64,000 bases of DNA from Pseudomonas siliginis (lineage in GTDB: Bacteria; Pseudomonadota; Gammaproteobacteria; Pseudomonadales; Pseudomonadaceae). The DNA lies in contig NZ_JAHSTW010000013.1 of assembly GCF_019145195.1 (NCBI RefSeq), positions 62,001-126,000 on the forward strand, given 5' to 3'. The translations under genes and the position numbers were made by a program. This document shows, piece by piece, positions 40,292 through 48,997 of the stretch. How positions within the stretch are numbered: position 1 is the first letter of the stretch; every line of letters starts with the position of its first letter. The notes under the pieces were generated by a model that was not told where the DNA came from, did no database searches, and worked only from the letters and a program-made list of their open reading frames with translations.

Positions 40292-41473
40292 ATGCCTGAC
40301 AACACCCGCCGCGCCCGTGACGAAGCCTTCTGGCAAACCTTTGCCGATCGATACGATGTGCAGCCCGGTCCGGTCAATCTGGAAAACGGTTACTTCGGGC
40401 GCATGTCGCGCACAGTGATCGAGGAGTACCAGCGCAATATCGAGCTGATCAACGCCAGCAACTCGATTTATGCACGCCAGCGCTTTGAACAGCACGACAA
40501 CCTTGAGATCCGCGCGCAACTGGCCGAACTGATTGGCGTGCGCGCGCAAAGCGTGGCGCTGACGCGCAATGCCACCGAAGGCCTGCAATCGCTGATCCGC
40601 AATTACAATCGTCTGCAACCGGGTGATCAGGTACTGATCTGCGACCTCGAGTACGACACGGTCAAGGGCGCCATGCGCTGGCTGGCGAAGCAGCGTGGCG
40701 TTGAGGTCATCGAAATTGCCCACCACCATCCCGCCAGTTTCGACAGCCTGCTGGAAAGCTACCGCGAGGCTTTCGTCAGCCATCCAAAACTCAAACTGAT
40801 GGCCCTGACCCACGTCACCCATCGCACCGGTCTAGTCATGCCGGTGCAGGCCATCGCCGCATTGGCCAAAGAGCATGGCGTCGACATCATCCTCGACGGT
40901 GCCCACGCCCTCGGCCAGATTGAATTCGACCTGCAAGCGTTGGGCATCGCTTTCGCCGGTTACAACCTGCACAAATGGATCGGCGCACCTCTGACCCTCG
41001 GCTTTATCTATATCGCCCCGCAGCGTCTCGCCGACATCGATCCGGACATGGGCGAGATGCATTACCCGGTCAGCGATATTCGCGCGCGGACCTCGTACAG
41101 CACGCCGAACATCCCGGCACTGATGACCTTGCCGCTGGTGTTCGAAGAGCACGACGCGCTCGGCGGCGCCGCAGCCAAAAGCCCACGCCTGAGTTACCTG
41201 CGCAACCTGTGGGTCAGCCGGGTCCGGCACCTGCCGGGCATCGAGGTGCTGACGCCGGACGACCCGCAACTGTATTGCGGGATCACCGCGCTGCGCTTCA
41301 CCCGGCATGCCGATCAGCAGGCCATGGCCGAGCGTCTGCTCAGAGAGTTCAACCTGTTCACCGTGGTGCGCACCGGCGCCGCGTGCGGGCCGTGCATTCG
41401 CATCACCCCGGGGCTGACCACCACGGCTGGCGAGATGGAGCAGCTGGTTCGGGCGCTGGACCAACTGCGCTAG
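40292..41473 (+). CDS. Class V aminotransferase (isopenicillin-N-epimerase-like)
   Basis: A 393-residue PLP enzyme. Marks are VALTRNATEGLQSLIRNY (PLP-phosphate region), LTHVTHRTGLVMPVQAIAALAKEHGVDIILDGAHALGQIEFDLQ (cofactor Asp and His), and the Schiff-base lysine in YNLHKWIGAPLTLGF. The CefD/isopenicillin-N-epimerase-like group covers epimerases, lyases and aminotransferases, so the reaction is open. It is probably co-transcribed with the DUF3820 gene. Its stop codon overlaps that of the next gene on the other strand by 4 bp. Confidence 0.87.
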   Translation: MPDNTRRARDEAFWQTFADRYDVQPGPVNLENGYFGRMSRTVIEEYQRNIELINASNSIYARQRFEQHDNLEIRAQLAELIGVRAQSVALTRNATEGLQSLIRNYNRLQPGDQVLICDLEYDTVKGAMRWLAKQRGVEVIEIAHHHPASFDSLLESYREAFVSHPKLKLMALTHVTHRTGLVMPVQAIAALAKEHGVDIILDGAHALGQIEFDLQALGIAFAGYNLHKWIGAPLTLGFIYIAPQRLADIDPDMGEMHYPVSDIRARTSYSTPNIPALMTLPLVFEEHDALGGAAAKSPRLSYLRNLWVSRVRHLPGIEVLTPDDPQLYCGITALRFTRHADQQAMAERLLREFNLFTVVRTGAACGPCIRITPGLTTTAGEMEQLVRALDQLR

Positions 41474-42042
41474 AACGGCGCTCCGGAGTTTTTTTCGTAG
41501 CCTTCCAGGCCAAGCTGCGACGACACGGCAAAGGTGTCGATGCCGAGGGTCTGGCAGGCGAAAGCACCGTCTTCAAGATCCGCGCCGGCGATCGGCTGCA
41601 ACACCAACCGCAAGGCGTCCTCGGCGGCACCTTCACAGCCGCAGCGGCCTGGGACGTGCAAGGTGCCGGCCCAGGCCTCGTGGTGAGCTTGCGCTCCTGC
41701 TTCGTCGCCGGGAATGAATACGTTCAGCTTCAGGCAAGCAGCGCCGTGCGCCAGTCGGTCCGGATAGACACTGGTGAAACGGACGATGCCATGGCTGTCG
41801 GTCGATTGACTGCCGCCCAGGCTGGTGTCGCCATCGACACGCTGTTGAATGCGCACCAGCGCGCCGATGACCGGCTCGCTGGTCATCGCATCGACCAGCG
41901 ACAGACGCAGGACCAGCGGCAAGCCTTGGACACCTTGGCTGATATTGCGCACTTGAGATTCAGCTGCGGGGCGGCCGAGGGGAAGTTGCTTCGGTTGATA
42001 ACGGGATTGTGGCGTAAGGGTCAGAGACTGACGGTCGTCCAT
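41470..42042 (-). CDS. Intradiol-dioxygenase-like protein without clear metal ligands
   Basis: A 190-residue protein starting at the ATG at 42042 behind GGAAGAGAG. Residues about 40-125 follow the intradiol ring-cleavage dioxygenase fold: GLPLVLRLSLVDAMTSEPVIGALVRI, then STDSHGIVRFTSVYPDRL and a strand LKLNVFI. The Tyr/His metal ligands of true dioxygenases (WHCDA and HxH type motifs) are not seen at the matching places. It may be a carbohydrate/lipid-binding or transthyretin-like relative. The C-terminal 50 residues are unlike anything I recognise. Convergent with the aminotransferase. Confidence 0.75.
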   Translation of the reverse strand: MDDRQSLTLTPQSRYQPKQLPLGRPAAESQVRNISQGVQGLPLVLRLSLVDAMTSEPVIGALVRIQQRVDGDTSLGGSQSTDSHGIVRFTSVYPDRLAHGAACLKLNVFIPGDEAGAQAHHEAWAGTLHVPGRCGCEGAAEDALRLVLQPIAGADLEDGAFACQTLGIDTFAVSSQLGLEGYEKNSGAPF

Positions 42043-42144
42043 GAGGCGTTCTCTCTTCCATAAGATGGACGCAGATTAACCCCGTGAAAAAGTCAGCGTG
42101 CAGTAACTATGTATCGCCGCATGTATCGGCAGTTTTTTCAGCGC

Positions 42145-42173
42145 AAAAAAAAGGTGCGCCGACCAAGCGCACC
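42145..42173 (-). terminator. Terminator of the zwf-pgl-eda operon
   Basis: On the minus strand GGTGCGC-TTGGTCG-GCGCACC is followed by eight T residues, 40 bp after the eda stop codon. Confidence 0.93.
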
Positions 42174-42212
42174 ATAAAGCCGTAAAGCACACAACGAAGT
42201 GTCGGGTAACAA

Positions 42213-42878
42213 TCAGTCCAGCAGCGCCAGGGCCTCGGCGGTGCATTCCTGAATGCGGGCCCAGTCGCCGTTCTTGATCCACTCCGGATCAAGCATCCAG
42301 CTACCGCCCACGCACATGACGTTTTTCAGCGCCATGTAGCTCTTGATATTGGCCGGGCCGACGCCGCCAGTCGGGCAGAATTTCACTTCGCCGAACGGGC
42401 CGCCGAGGGCCTTGATTGCCGCCACGCCACCGCTGACTTCCGCCGGGAACAGCTTGAAGCGGCGATAGCCCAGACCGTAGCCTTCCATGATCCCCGAGGC
42501 GTTGCTGATGCCCGGCAACAGCGGAATCGGGCTGTCGACGCTGGCTTCGAGCAGGTCGCGGGTGATGCCCGGGGTGACGATGAACTGCGAGCCTGCCGCT
42601 TCCGCCGCTGCGAGCATGTTGCGGTCGAGCACGGTGCCGGCACCGGTCATCAGTTCCGGGCGCTGTTCGCGCAGGATCTGAATGGCCTTGAGGCCGAACT
42701 GCGAACGCAGGGTCACTTCCAGCGCAGTCAGGCCACCGGCGGCGAGGGCGTCGGCCAGCGGCAGCACGTCCTGTTCGCGAGCGATGGTGATCACCGGCAG
42801 GATCCGCGCCTTGGCGCAGAGACTGTCGATCAGGGCAACTTTGTCCGCCATGGAAACGGTCGGGGATGGGGTTGTCAT
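42213..42878 (-). CDS. eda: KDPG aldolase
   Basis: A 221-residue class I aldolase that splits 2-keto-3-deoxy-6-phosphogluconate into pyruvate and glyceraldehyde-3-phosphate, the last Entner-Doudoroff step. Seen are TALEVTLR (catalytic Glu), GAGTVL, and the Schiff-base lysine in YRRFKLFPAEVSGG, then FCPTGGVG. I chose the ATG at 42878 with AAGGAA upstream; an ATG at 42899 that overlaps the pgl stop (ATGA) would add seven residues. It is last in the zwf-pgl-eda operon. Confidence 0.95.
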   Translation of the reverse strand: MTTPSPTVSMADKVALIDSLCAKARILPVITIAREQDVLPLADALAAGGLTALEVTLRSQFGLKAIQILREQRPELMTGAGTVLDRNMLAAAEAAGSQFIVTPGITRDLLEASVDSPIPLLPGISNASGIMEGYGLGYRRFKLFPAEVSGGVAAIKALGGPFGEVKFCPTGGVGPANIKSYMALKNVMCVGGSWMLDPEWIKNGDWARIQECTAEALALLD

Positions 42879-42895
42879 AGCGGCTGTTCCTTGGC

Positions 42896-43609
42896 TCATG
42901 GGCACCAGTAAATCTCTAACGTAGGTTGCAGAAACGCGCGCACCGGCATGGCCGCAACGTCATCGGATGCCAGCGCGGCATTCAGGGTGGTCAGTTTCGA
43001 TTGACCGGAAATCGACAGAATCTTGTGCCGGGCCGAGGCCAGCAGCGCGCGGCTCATGGTCAGGCGCTGACGCGGCACGCTTGGCGCCAGCATCGGCCAG
43101 CAACGGCGCGTGCCATCGGCTTGCAGGGCTTCGGCGAGGTTCGGGCTGTCGGGGAACAGCGATGCGGTGTGGCCGTCATCGCCCATGCCCAGCACCAGCA
43201 CGTCGATCGGCGGCAGTTCGCCGAGCAGACGATCGGCCTGTTCAGCAGCCTGCTCGACGTTGGCCGCCGCGCTGTAGAGGCTGAGGAACTGCGCCTTGGC
43301 TGCCGGGCCTTTAAGCAGATACTGCTTGAGCAGGCCGGCATTGCTGTCGGCATGTTCCACCGGTACCCAGCGTTCGTCGGCCAGGGTCACAACGACCTTC
43401 GACCAGTCCAGCTCCTGCTTGGCCAGGTGCTGGAAAAACGCTACCGGGCTACGCCCGCCGGACACCACCAGCACCGCGTTGCCGCGCGCGGCAATGGCCT
43501 CGCTCAGTTGCTTGGCAACGTTCAGCGCCAGGCCTTCAGCCAGCAGCACCGGGCTGTTGAATTCGCGGGCAGTCACACCCGTCGGCAGTTGCACATCAGA
43601 TATCGCCAT
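42896..43609 (-). CDS. pgl: 6-phosphogluconolactonase
   Basis: A 237-residue enzyme of the DevB/SOL type that hydrolyses 6-phosphogluconolactone. Marks are AVLVVSGGRSPVAFFQHL, VVVTLADERWVPVEHADSNAGLLKQYLL, and VLVLGMGDDGHTASLFPDSP with the catalytic GMGxDGHTAS. It overlaps the end of zwf by 14 bp and its own stop overlaps or nearly touches eda, so the three genes are tightly coupled. Confidence 0.95.
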   Translation of the reverse strand: MAISDVQLPTGVTAREFNSPVLLAEGLALNVAKQLSEAIAARGNAVLVVSGGRSPVAFFQHLAKQELDWSKVVVTLADERWVPVEHADSNAGLLKQYLLKGPAAKAQFLSLYSAAANVEQAAEQADRLLGELPPIDVLVLGMGDDGHTASLFPDSPNLAEALQADGTRRCWPMLAPSVPRQRLTMSRALLASARHKILSISGQSKLTTLNAALASDDVAAMPVRAFLQPTLEIYWCP

Positions 43610-45062
43610 ACCACGACCTCCCGTCCCGCGTGATCAAAGCAATGGAGCTCATCGGCCCCCACGACCCGGCCGCATAAGGCTTGGGCGCGTCACCGGACTT
43701 TTTCCACCCGGCGATCAGTTGGTCACACCACTTCCACGCGGCTTCGATTTCATCTTTACGGACAAACAGGTTCTGATTGCCGTTCATCACTTCCAGCAAC
43801 AACCGCTCGTAGGCATCGGGGATCCGCGCGCTACGCCAGGTGTCGGAGAAATTCAGTTGCAGCGGGCCGCTGCGCAGTTGCATGCCCTTGTCCAGGCCCT
43901 GCTCTTTGGTCATCACGCGCAAGGAAATGCCTTCGTCCGGTTGCAGGCGGATGATCAGTTTGTTGCTGATCTGCAGGCGCTGCTCCGGGGCGAAGATGTA
44001 GTGCGAGGGTTCCTTGAAGTGGATGACGATCTGCGACAGCTTTTGCGGCATGCGCTTGCCGGTACGCAGGTAGAACGGCACGCCGGCCCAGCGCCAGTTG
44101 CGGATATCGGCACGCAGGGCGACGAAGGTTTCGGTGTCGCTCTGGGTATTGGAATTCGGTTCTTCGAGGTAACCCGGAACGGATTTGCCTTCGCTGTGGC
44201 CGGCGATGTACTGGCCGCGCACCACTTGTGTGGTCAGGCCTTCCGGACTGATCGGCGCCAGCGCCTTGAGCACTTTTACCTTTTCGTCACGGATGCTGTC
44301 GGCGGACAGGTCGGCCGGCGGATCCATGGCAATCAGGCAGAGCAGCTGCAACAGGTGATTCTGGATCATGTCGCGCAGCTGGCCGGCCTTGTCGAAATAG
44401 CCCCAACGGCCTTCGATGCCGACCTTCTCGGCCACGGTGATTTCCACGTGGGAGATGTAATTCTGGTTCCACTGGGTTTCGAACAGGCTGTTGGCGAAAC
44501 GCAGGGCGATCAGGTTCTGAACGGTCTCTTTGCCCAGGTAGTGGTCGATGCGGTAGGTGCGGTCTTCCGGGAAGAACTGCGCTACTGCGTCGTTGACCTT
44601 GCGCGAGGACTCCAGGTCAGAGCCGATCGGTTTTTCCAGCACTACACGGGTATTTTCGGCCAGACCGACTTTCTCGAGGTTCTCGCAGATAGCGCCGTAC
44701 ACCGCCGCCGGGGTGGCGAAGTAGGCAATCATGCGCTGGCTGCTGCCGGCCAATTCCGCCAGCGCCACGTAATCCTCAGCCTTGAGGAAGTCGACGTGCA
44801 GATAGGTCAGGCGCGCGAGGAAGCGCTCGGCCACGGTTTCGTTCAGCTCTTTGCCGACATAACGGCGCAATTCGGCGGCGATGAACGCCATGTGCTGCTG
44901 CTCGCTGCCGGGCTCACGGGCCAGCGCGATGATGCGCGTGTCCTCGTGCAGCAGGTCGGCACCGTCAAGGTGATACAGGGCAGGAAACAGCTTGCGCAGG
45001 GCCAGATCGCCAAGCGCGCCGAACAAGGCAAAGGTGCACGGTTCAACCGTAATGGAAGGCAT
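43596..45062 (-). CDS. zwf: Glucose-6-phosphate 1-dehydrogenase
   Basis: A 488-residue enzyme making 6-phosphogluconolactone and NAD(P)H. The nucleotide fold is FALFGALGDLALRKLFPALY; the active-site signature is YRIDHYLGKETVQNL; the substrate region WNQNYISHVEITVAE and VPFYLRTGKRMPQK are complete. It is first in the zwf-pgl-eda operon and is divergent from hexR. A HexR-type box sits 60-90 bp upstream, and AAGAACAA lies just before the ATG as a possible Hfq/Crc site. Confidence 0.96.
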   Translation of the reverse strand: MPSITVEPCTFALFGALGDLALRKLFPALYHLDGADLLHEDTRIIALAREPGSEQQHMAFIAAELRRYVGKELNETVAERFLARLTYLHVDFLKAEDYVALAELAGSSQRMIAYFATPAAVYGAICENLEKVGLAENTRVVLEKPIGSDLESSRKVNDAVAQFFPEDRTYRIDHYLGKETVQNLIALRFANSLFETQWNQNYISHVEITVAEKVGIEGRWGYFDKAGQLRDMIQNHLLQLLCLIAMDPPADLSADSIRDEKVKVLKALAPISPEGLTTQVVRGQYIAGHSEGKSVPGYLEEPNSNTQSDTETFVALRADIRNWRWAGVPFYLRTGKRMPQKLSQIVIHFKEPSHYIFAPEQRLQISNKLIIRLQPDEGISLRVMTKEQGLDKGMQLRSGPLQLNFSDTWRSARIPDAYERLLLEVMNGNQNLFVRKDEIEAAWKWCDQLIAGWKKSGDAPKPYAAGSWGPMSSIALITRDGRSWYGDI

Positions 45063-45067
45063 GATGT

Positions 45068-45075
45068 TTGTTCTT
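45068..45075 (-). promoter_or_regulatory. Hfq/Crc-type motif in zwf leader
   Basis: On the message AAGAACAA (AAnAAnAA) lies 5 bases before the zwf start codon, where binding would block initiation. Confidence 0.45.
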
Positions 45076-45123
45076 TTATCAAGTTAAGCTACAAATACCT
45101 TTTTTTAAGGCATCACTCAAGGG

Positions 45124-45150
45124 AAAATGTAGTAATAACCACAACATTTT
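45124..45150. promoter_or_regulatory. HexR box between zwf and hexR, inside a 27-bp palindrome
   Basis: AAAATGT-N13-ACATTTT is a perfect 7-bp inverted repeat. Inside it, TAGTAATAACCACAA (45130-45144) fits the HexR pattern TTGT-N7-ACAA with one mismatch. It can serve both divergent genes. Confidence 0.65.
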
Positions 45151-45279
45151 CGCAGAATACTCAATCCGAGTGGTGGTCGCCCGGACGCATCAGTAGGATA
45201 GACCACCGTCACGGGCCATATCAAAGGCCCAATTTGCATAGCCCGACGCAACTCTGCGTCGGTGAATCAGGAATTCCAT

Positions 45280-46149
45280 ATGGACCGCGTGCGAAATTTA
45301 CTGGAACAGATCCAGAGTCGCCTTGAAGAGCTGAACAAGGCCGAACGTAAGGTCGCCGAGGTGATTCTGCTCAACCCGCAGCAGGCCACCCGCTTCAGCA
45401 TCGCCGCCCTCGCCCAGGCCGCCTCGGTGAGCGAACCGACGGTCAACCGTTTCTGCCGCTCGTTCGGTGTCAGCGGCTACCCCGAACTCAAGCTGCAATT
45501 GGCCCAGAGCCTGGCCAGTGGCGCGGCGTATGTCAGCCGCGCGGTCGAGGCCGACGACAATCCCGAGGCGTACACCCAGAAGATTTTCGGCAGCGCCATC
45601 GCTTCCCTGGACAGTGCTTGCCAGGCGCTCGACCCGAACCTGATCAGCCGCGCCGTCGACCTGTTGATCCAGGCCCGGCAGATCCACTTCTTCGGCCTCG
45701 GCGCTTCGGCACCGGTGGCACTGGATGCGCAGCACAAGTTCTTCCGCTTCAACCTTGCGGTCACCGCGCATGCCGATGTGCTGATGCAGCGAATGATTGC
45801 TTCGGTGGCGCACACCGGTGAGCTGTTCGTGATCATTTCCTACACCGGGCGTACCCGTGAGCTGGTGGAAGTGGCGCGGATTGCTCGGGAGAACGGCGCT
45901 TCGGTTCTGGGCCTGACGGCGGAAAATTCACCGTTGGCCAAGGCCAGTACCCTTAGCCTGAACATTCCGTTGCCGGAAGACACCGACATTTATATGCCGA
46001 TGACGTCGCGGATCATTCAGTTGACGGTGCTGGATGTGCTGGCGACGGGGATGACCTTGCGCCGTGGCGTGGATTTCCAGCCGCATCTGCGCAAGATCAA
46101 AGAGAGCTTGAATGCCAGCCGGTATCCGGTGGGTGACGAATTCAATTGA
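45280..46149 (+). CDS. hexR: HexR, RpiR-family repressor of glucose catabolism
   Basis: A 289-residue protein. The RpiR-type HTH occupies residues 1-77 (NKAERKVAEVILLNPQQATRFSIAALAQAASVSEPTVNRFCRSFGVSGYPELK), and the SIS sugar-phosphate domain follows from about 125 (HFFGLGASAPVALDAQHKFFR, VIISYTGRTRELVEVARIARENGASVLGLT). HexR represses zwf, edd and gap until 2-keto-3-deoxy-6-phosphogluconate binds. The start has AGGA upstream. It is divergent from zwf. Confidence 0.96.
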   Translation: MDRVRNLLEQIQSRLEELNKAERKVAEVILLNPQQATRFSIAALAQAASVSEPTVNRFCRSFGVSGYPELKLQLAQSLASGAAYVSRAVEADDNPEAYTQKIFGSAIASLDSACQALDPNLISRAVDLLIQARQIHFFGLGASAPVALDAQHKFFRFNLAVTAHADVLMQRMIASVAHTGELFVIISYTGRTRELVEVARIARENGASVLGLTAENSPLAKASTLSLNIPLPEDTDIYMPMTSRIIQLTVLDVLATGMTLRRGVDFQPHLRKIKESLNASRYPVGDEFN

Positions 46150-46179
46150 TCCGGAATCTCGGCTGACTGATCCGCCCTC

Positions 46180-46245
46180 TTCGCGAGCAGGCTCGCTCCC
46201 ACATTTTGGAATGCATTCCCCTGTGGGAGCGAGCCTGCTCGCGAA
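46180..46245. repeat. REP doublet, tail-to-tail
   Basis: REP copies at 46180-46202 and 46223-46245 with a 20-bp spacer, between convergent hexR and mutarotase genes. Confidence 0.92.
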
Positions 46246-46276
46246 AGGGCCGGTCGACTCGCCGCGGGGCTTTCAA

Positions 46277-47131
46277 TCAAGCCGCCGCCCACGCCTGCAA
46301 ACTCAAATGCGCCTTCTCACCCGGCGCCAGGTGCAGACTGTCGGTGCCGCCCGCCGCTGCTTCTACGCAAACGAATTCCGATACCTCGTCCCAACTCACC
46401 CCCAGCAACGGCCGCGCGCCGGGATGCCAGACGACGGTGTCGCCGCTGTCGCCGGTATCAATGCACAACTCGCGCTGCCAGGCGTGATCCTTGAGCTGCA
46501 ATTCGCCGTCATGCTGAAACACCCGCTGACAGCCGCCATCAACGCGCAATTCACCCTCCTGCTGGCAAACCTGGCGATTCAACTGGTCATAACCCTGCGC
46601 GCCTTCGAGCCCAGACAGCGCTATCTCACCAACATCGCCTATACGCCAGTAAGCGTGCAAAGCCTGGCTCAACTGGCACGGCATGTCGTCCTGATGCTCG
46701 GTGCTCAGGCGTAATTCCATGCGTTCGCCCAGATGCGCGTGCAGGTCGACCTGCCAATCGCACAGCTGTAATTGCCAGTGCAGGCGCACGCCGTCTTCGG
46801 CGCTGCTGCTGTCGAGCAGTTTCCAGTCGAGCAGTCGCGCCCAACCATGGGACGGCCAGGCGTTTTCGCTCGGATGACGGCCATACCACGGCCAGCACAC
46901 CGGCACGCCACCGCGAATCGCGCCGACATGCGGCCACTTCGCCGCGCACCACAACCACGGCTTCTGCCCACGCGGCTGAAAGTGCAGCAACTGCGCACCC
47001 TGCCGACTGAACACCGCCTGACACAACGGATGATCGATCACCAGCACATCGCGCATCTGATAGCGCTCCCAGGCGAACACCGGCCGCTCGCGCAGGGATT
47101 TGAAGAAGCGTTGCAGCGGATGCTCATGCAT
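46277..47131 (-). CDS. D-hexose-6-phosphate mutarotase (YeaD-like)
   Basis: A 284-residue galactose-mutarotase-fold enzyme: AVFSRQGAQLLHFQPRGQKPWLWCA, IRGGVPVCWPWYGRHP, SHGWARLLDWKLL (catalytic His), and VCVEAAAGGTDSLHLAPGEKAHLSLQAW near the end. YeaD-type proteins interconvert anomers of glucose-6-phosphate. It is the last gene of the glucose-transport cluster and lies between oprB and hexR, as in other pseudomonads, though here a repeat element separates it from oprB. Confidence 0.92.
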   Translation of the reverse strand: MHEHPLQRFFKSLRERPVFAWERYQMRDVLVIDHPLCQAVFSRQGAQLLHFQPRGQKPWLWCAAKWPHVGAIRGGVPVCWPWYGRHPSENAWPSHGWARLLDWKLLDSSSAEDGVRLHWQLQLCDWQVDLHAHLGERMELRLSTEHQDDMPCQLSQALHAYWRIGDVGEIALSGLEGAQGYDQLNRQVCQQEGELRVDGGCQRVFQHDGELQLKDHAWQRELCIDTGDSGDTVVWHPGARPLLGVSWDEVSEFVCVEAAAGGTDSLHLAPGEKAHLSLQAWAAA

Positions 47132-47186
47132 TGGCTACGGTCCTGAAAATCATGGGGGTACAATTACCTTTGTGACCCTTGAATAC

Positions 47187-47334
47187 TGTGGCGAGGGGAT
47201 TTATCCCCGTTCGACTGCGAAGCAGTCGCAAACCTGGAAAACGGCCTCTCGCTGATACACCTCAGTGGATGGTTTTGGGGCCGCTTCGCAGCCCAGCGGG
47301 GCGGTGCGACGTTTCGCTAAATCCCCTCGCCACA
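47187..47334. repeat. 148-bp palindromic repeat with GTGGCGAGGGGAT ends
   Basis: The ends TGTGGCGAGGGGATTTA and TAAATCCCCTCGCCACA are inverted. Inner dyads include CGACTGCGAAGCAGTCG. The same ends and the CGACTGC-GCAGTCG dyad recur at 51948-52110, and a short form lies at 13999-14035, so this is a dispersed repeat family distinct from REP. Confidence 0.82.
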
Positions 47335-47387
47335 AAAAGCTCTCCAGCCACAAAAAATCATCAAGCAACACATCTGACCTGTGTCAC

Positions 47388-47417
47388 AAAAAAAAGCGGA
47401 CAGCCTTGGCTGTCCGC
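47388..47417 (-). terminator. Terminator of oprB
   Basis: A 10-bp stem GCGGACAGCC / GGCTGTCCGC with a 2-base top, followed on the minus strand by eight T residues, 38 bp after the oprB stop. Confidence 0.93.
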
Positions 47418-47454
47418 AAAATGCGCACATAGAGAGGAGCTTATCGCAGACGCG

Positions 47455-48804
47455 TTAGAACGTTGACTGAATTTTCAGGCCAGCGACCAAAGCGTTATCG
47501 ACTTCATCCACACCGCCCGGATGGGTGATGTATTGCAGGTTGGGACGCACGGTCAGCCAGTTGGTGACATGGATGCCGTAGTTGAGCTCGTAGTTGTATT
47601 CGGTTTCACGAATCGGCGAGAACGCGGCGTTGTCGTAGTCGGACACACCGTTGGCAGCGTTCAGCAGTTCAGCGTTGCGCTTGACGTCCTTGTTGACGTG
47701 GATACGCGCCGCGCCGATACCGATGTCATCCTTCGGACGCGCATCGAACGGGCCTTTGTAGACAAACATCACCGACTGGTAGTTGTCGATGAAGTTGGTG
47801 TCCTTGTCGTGGAAGGTCGCGTTGGCGGCGATGTTCAGACCGCGAGTCGCATCACCGTTGTGGCTGGTGAGTTGCTGTTGCGCAACGAACCAGTAACCGC
47901 TTTTGCTGTTGTGCGACTTGTAGTCATCACCGGTGGTTGCCGCATCGAAACCGTTGACGTCTTCGCGAACGTCGTCGGCATCGGCCGTGCTCTTGTAGTA
48001 ACCGACGCGGTATTCGCCCGGCAGGCTGTTGACCTTCGGCGACCAGACCAATTCAACCGGCAGCACGGTACCTTTGGTGCCGCTGCCGCTGAGCTTGAAG
48101 CCGTTGCCGTGTTCCAGTTGCGACGGGTTCTGGTTGTACGCACCGATCTGCGCGTAGAGCTCGTCGTTGATGTTGTACTTCACACGGATCGCGGCCTGGC
48201 TGACGGGCCAGTTGTACCAGATGTTGGTCGCCCAGTTACCCACTTGCGAACCGCAGAACGCCAGATTCTGGAAGTCGCACGGGAAGGTGTTGAAGTCTTC
48301 GCCTTCGCCGAAGTAACCGGCCTTGACGTCGAGCTTGTTGTCGAAGAACTGGTGCTGGATCCACAACTGGGTCAGACGCACCATGTGGCCACGGCCGTAG
48401 ACTTCCTGCGAGGAGCTGAGGGTGCCGGCACGCGGATCGCCAACGCGGTCGTTGGAGATGTTGTAGCCGTTACGGTTGGTCAGCTGGATCTTCGCCTGGG
48501 TGTTGTCCCAGCCCCACAGCTTCTGCAGGTCGAGGGCCACGCCCAGACCGAACTGGTCGGCGTAACGCGCAGTCTTGTCGTCGTTGTAACCGCCGTTCAG
48601 GTTGGCGCCCATCTCGCCAACGTAGTCGGCCTTGATGTCGATACCCTGCTCGATCAGCTTGGTGCGCTCGCCGCCCCAGTCGCCGGTCATCCACTTGGAG
48701 TCGGAGCTGAACGCATCCGCCGCCATTGCATTACCGGCCAGCACCAGTGCAGCTGCCGCTGAAACCTGGCAGATCAACCGGGCATTGACGTGTTTCTTTT
48801 TCAT
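47455..48804 (-). CDS. oprB: Carbohydrate-selective porin OprB
   Basis: A 449-residue outer-membrane channel for glucose and similar sugars. The signal peptide is cut after AGNAMA (residue 28). The mature part starts with DAFSSDSKWMTGDWGGERTKLIEQGIDI, the usual OprB entry, and ends with the barrel-closing NALVAGLKIQSTF with terminal Phe. It belongs to the 16-strand OprB family. The leader carries AATAACAATAA, a weak form of the Hfq/Crc motif. It is downstream of the gtsABCD transporter genes, separated by a REP doublet. Confidence 0.95.
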   Translation of the reverse strand: MKKKHVNARLICQVSAAAALVLAGNAMAADAFSSDSKWMTGDWGGERTKLIEQGIDIKADYVGEMGANLNGGYNDDKTARYADQFGLGVALDLQKLWGWDNTQAKIQLTNRNGYNISNDRVGDPRAGTLSSSQEVYGRGHMVRLTQLWIQHQFFDNKLDVKAGYFGEGEDFNTFPCDFQNLAFCGSQVGNWATNIWYNWPVSQAAIRVKYNINDELYAQIGAYNQNPSQLEHGNGFKLSGSGTKGTVLPVELVWSPKVNSLPGEYRVGYYKSTADADDVREDVNGFDAATTGDDYKSHNSKSGYWFVAQQQLTSHNGDATRGLNIAANATFHDKDTNFIDNYQSVMFVYKGPFDARPKDDIGIGAARIHVNKDVKRNAELLNAANGVSDYDNAAFSPIRETEYNYELNYGIHVTNWLTVRPNLQYITHPGGVDEVDNALVAGLKIQSTF

Positions 48805-48899
48805 CCCTACATCCTCGTCTTTATTGTTATTAACTGTTTTTATCTAACGCGGTTTACATAAAGTGCAGTGCTCGACAGGCCGGGCACTGCTTGCCCCCT

Positions 48900-48987
48900 G
48901 TGGGAGCGAGCCTGCTCGCGAATGCGGTGTATCAGGCGACATCAATGCTGGATGTCAGACCGCTTTCGCGAGCAGGCTCGCTCCCAC
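48900..48987. repeat. REP doublet (88-bp type)
   Basis: Inverted REP copies at 48900-48922 and 48965-48987, between gtsD and oprB in the same transcription direction. Confidence 0.92.
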
Positions 48988-48997
48988 ATTTTGTACT

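Larger units (their letters stand above)
47132..47454. other. Gap between mutarotase and oprB
   Basis: 323 bp without a gene. From left to right it holds the mutarotase leader, a 148-bp palindromic element (47187-47334) and the oprB terminator (47388-47417). Confidence 0.8.
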
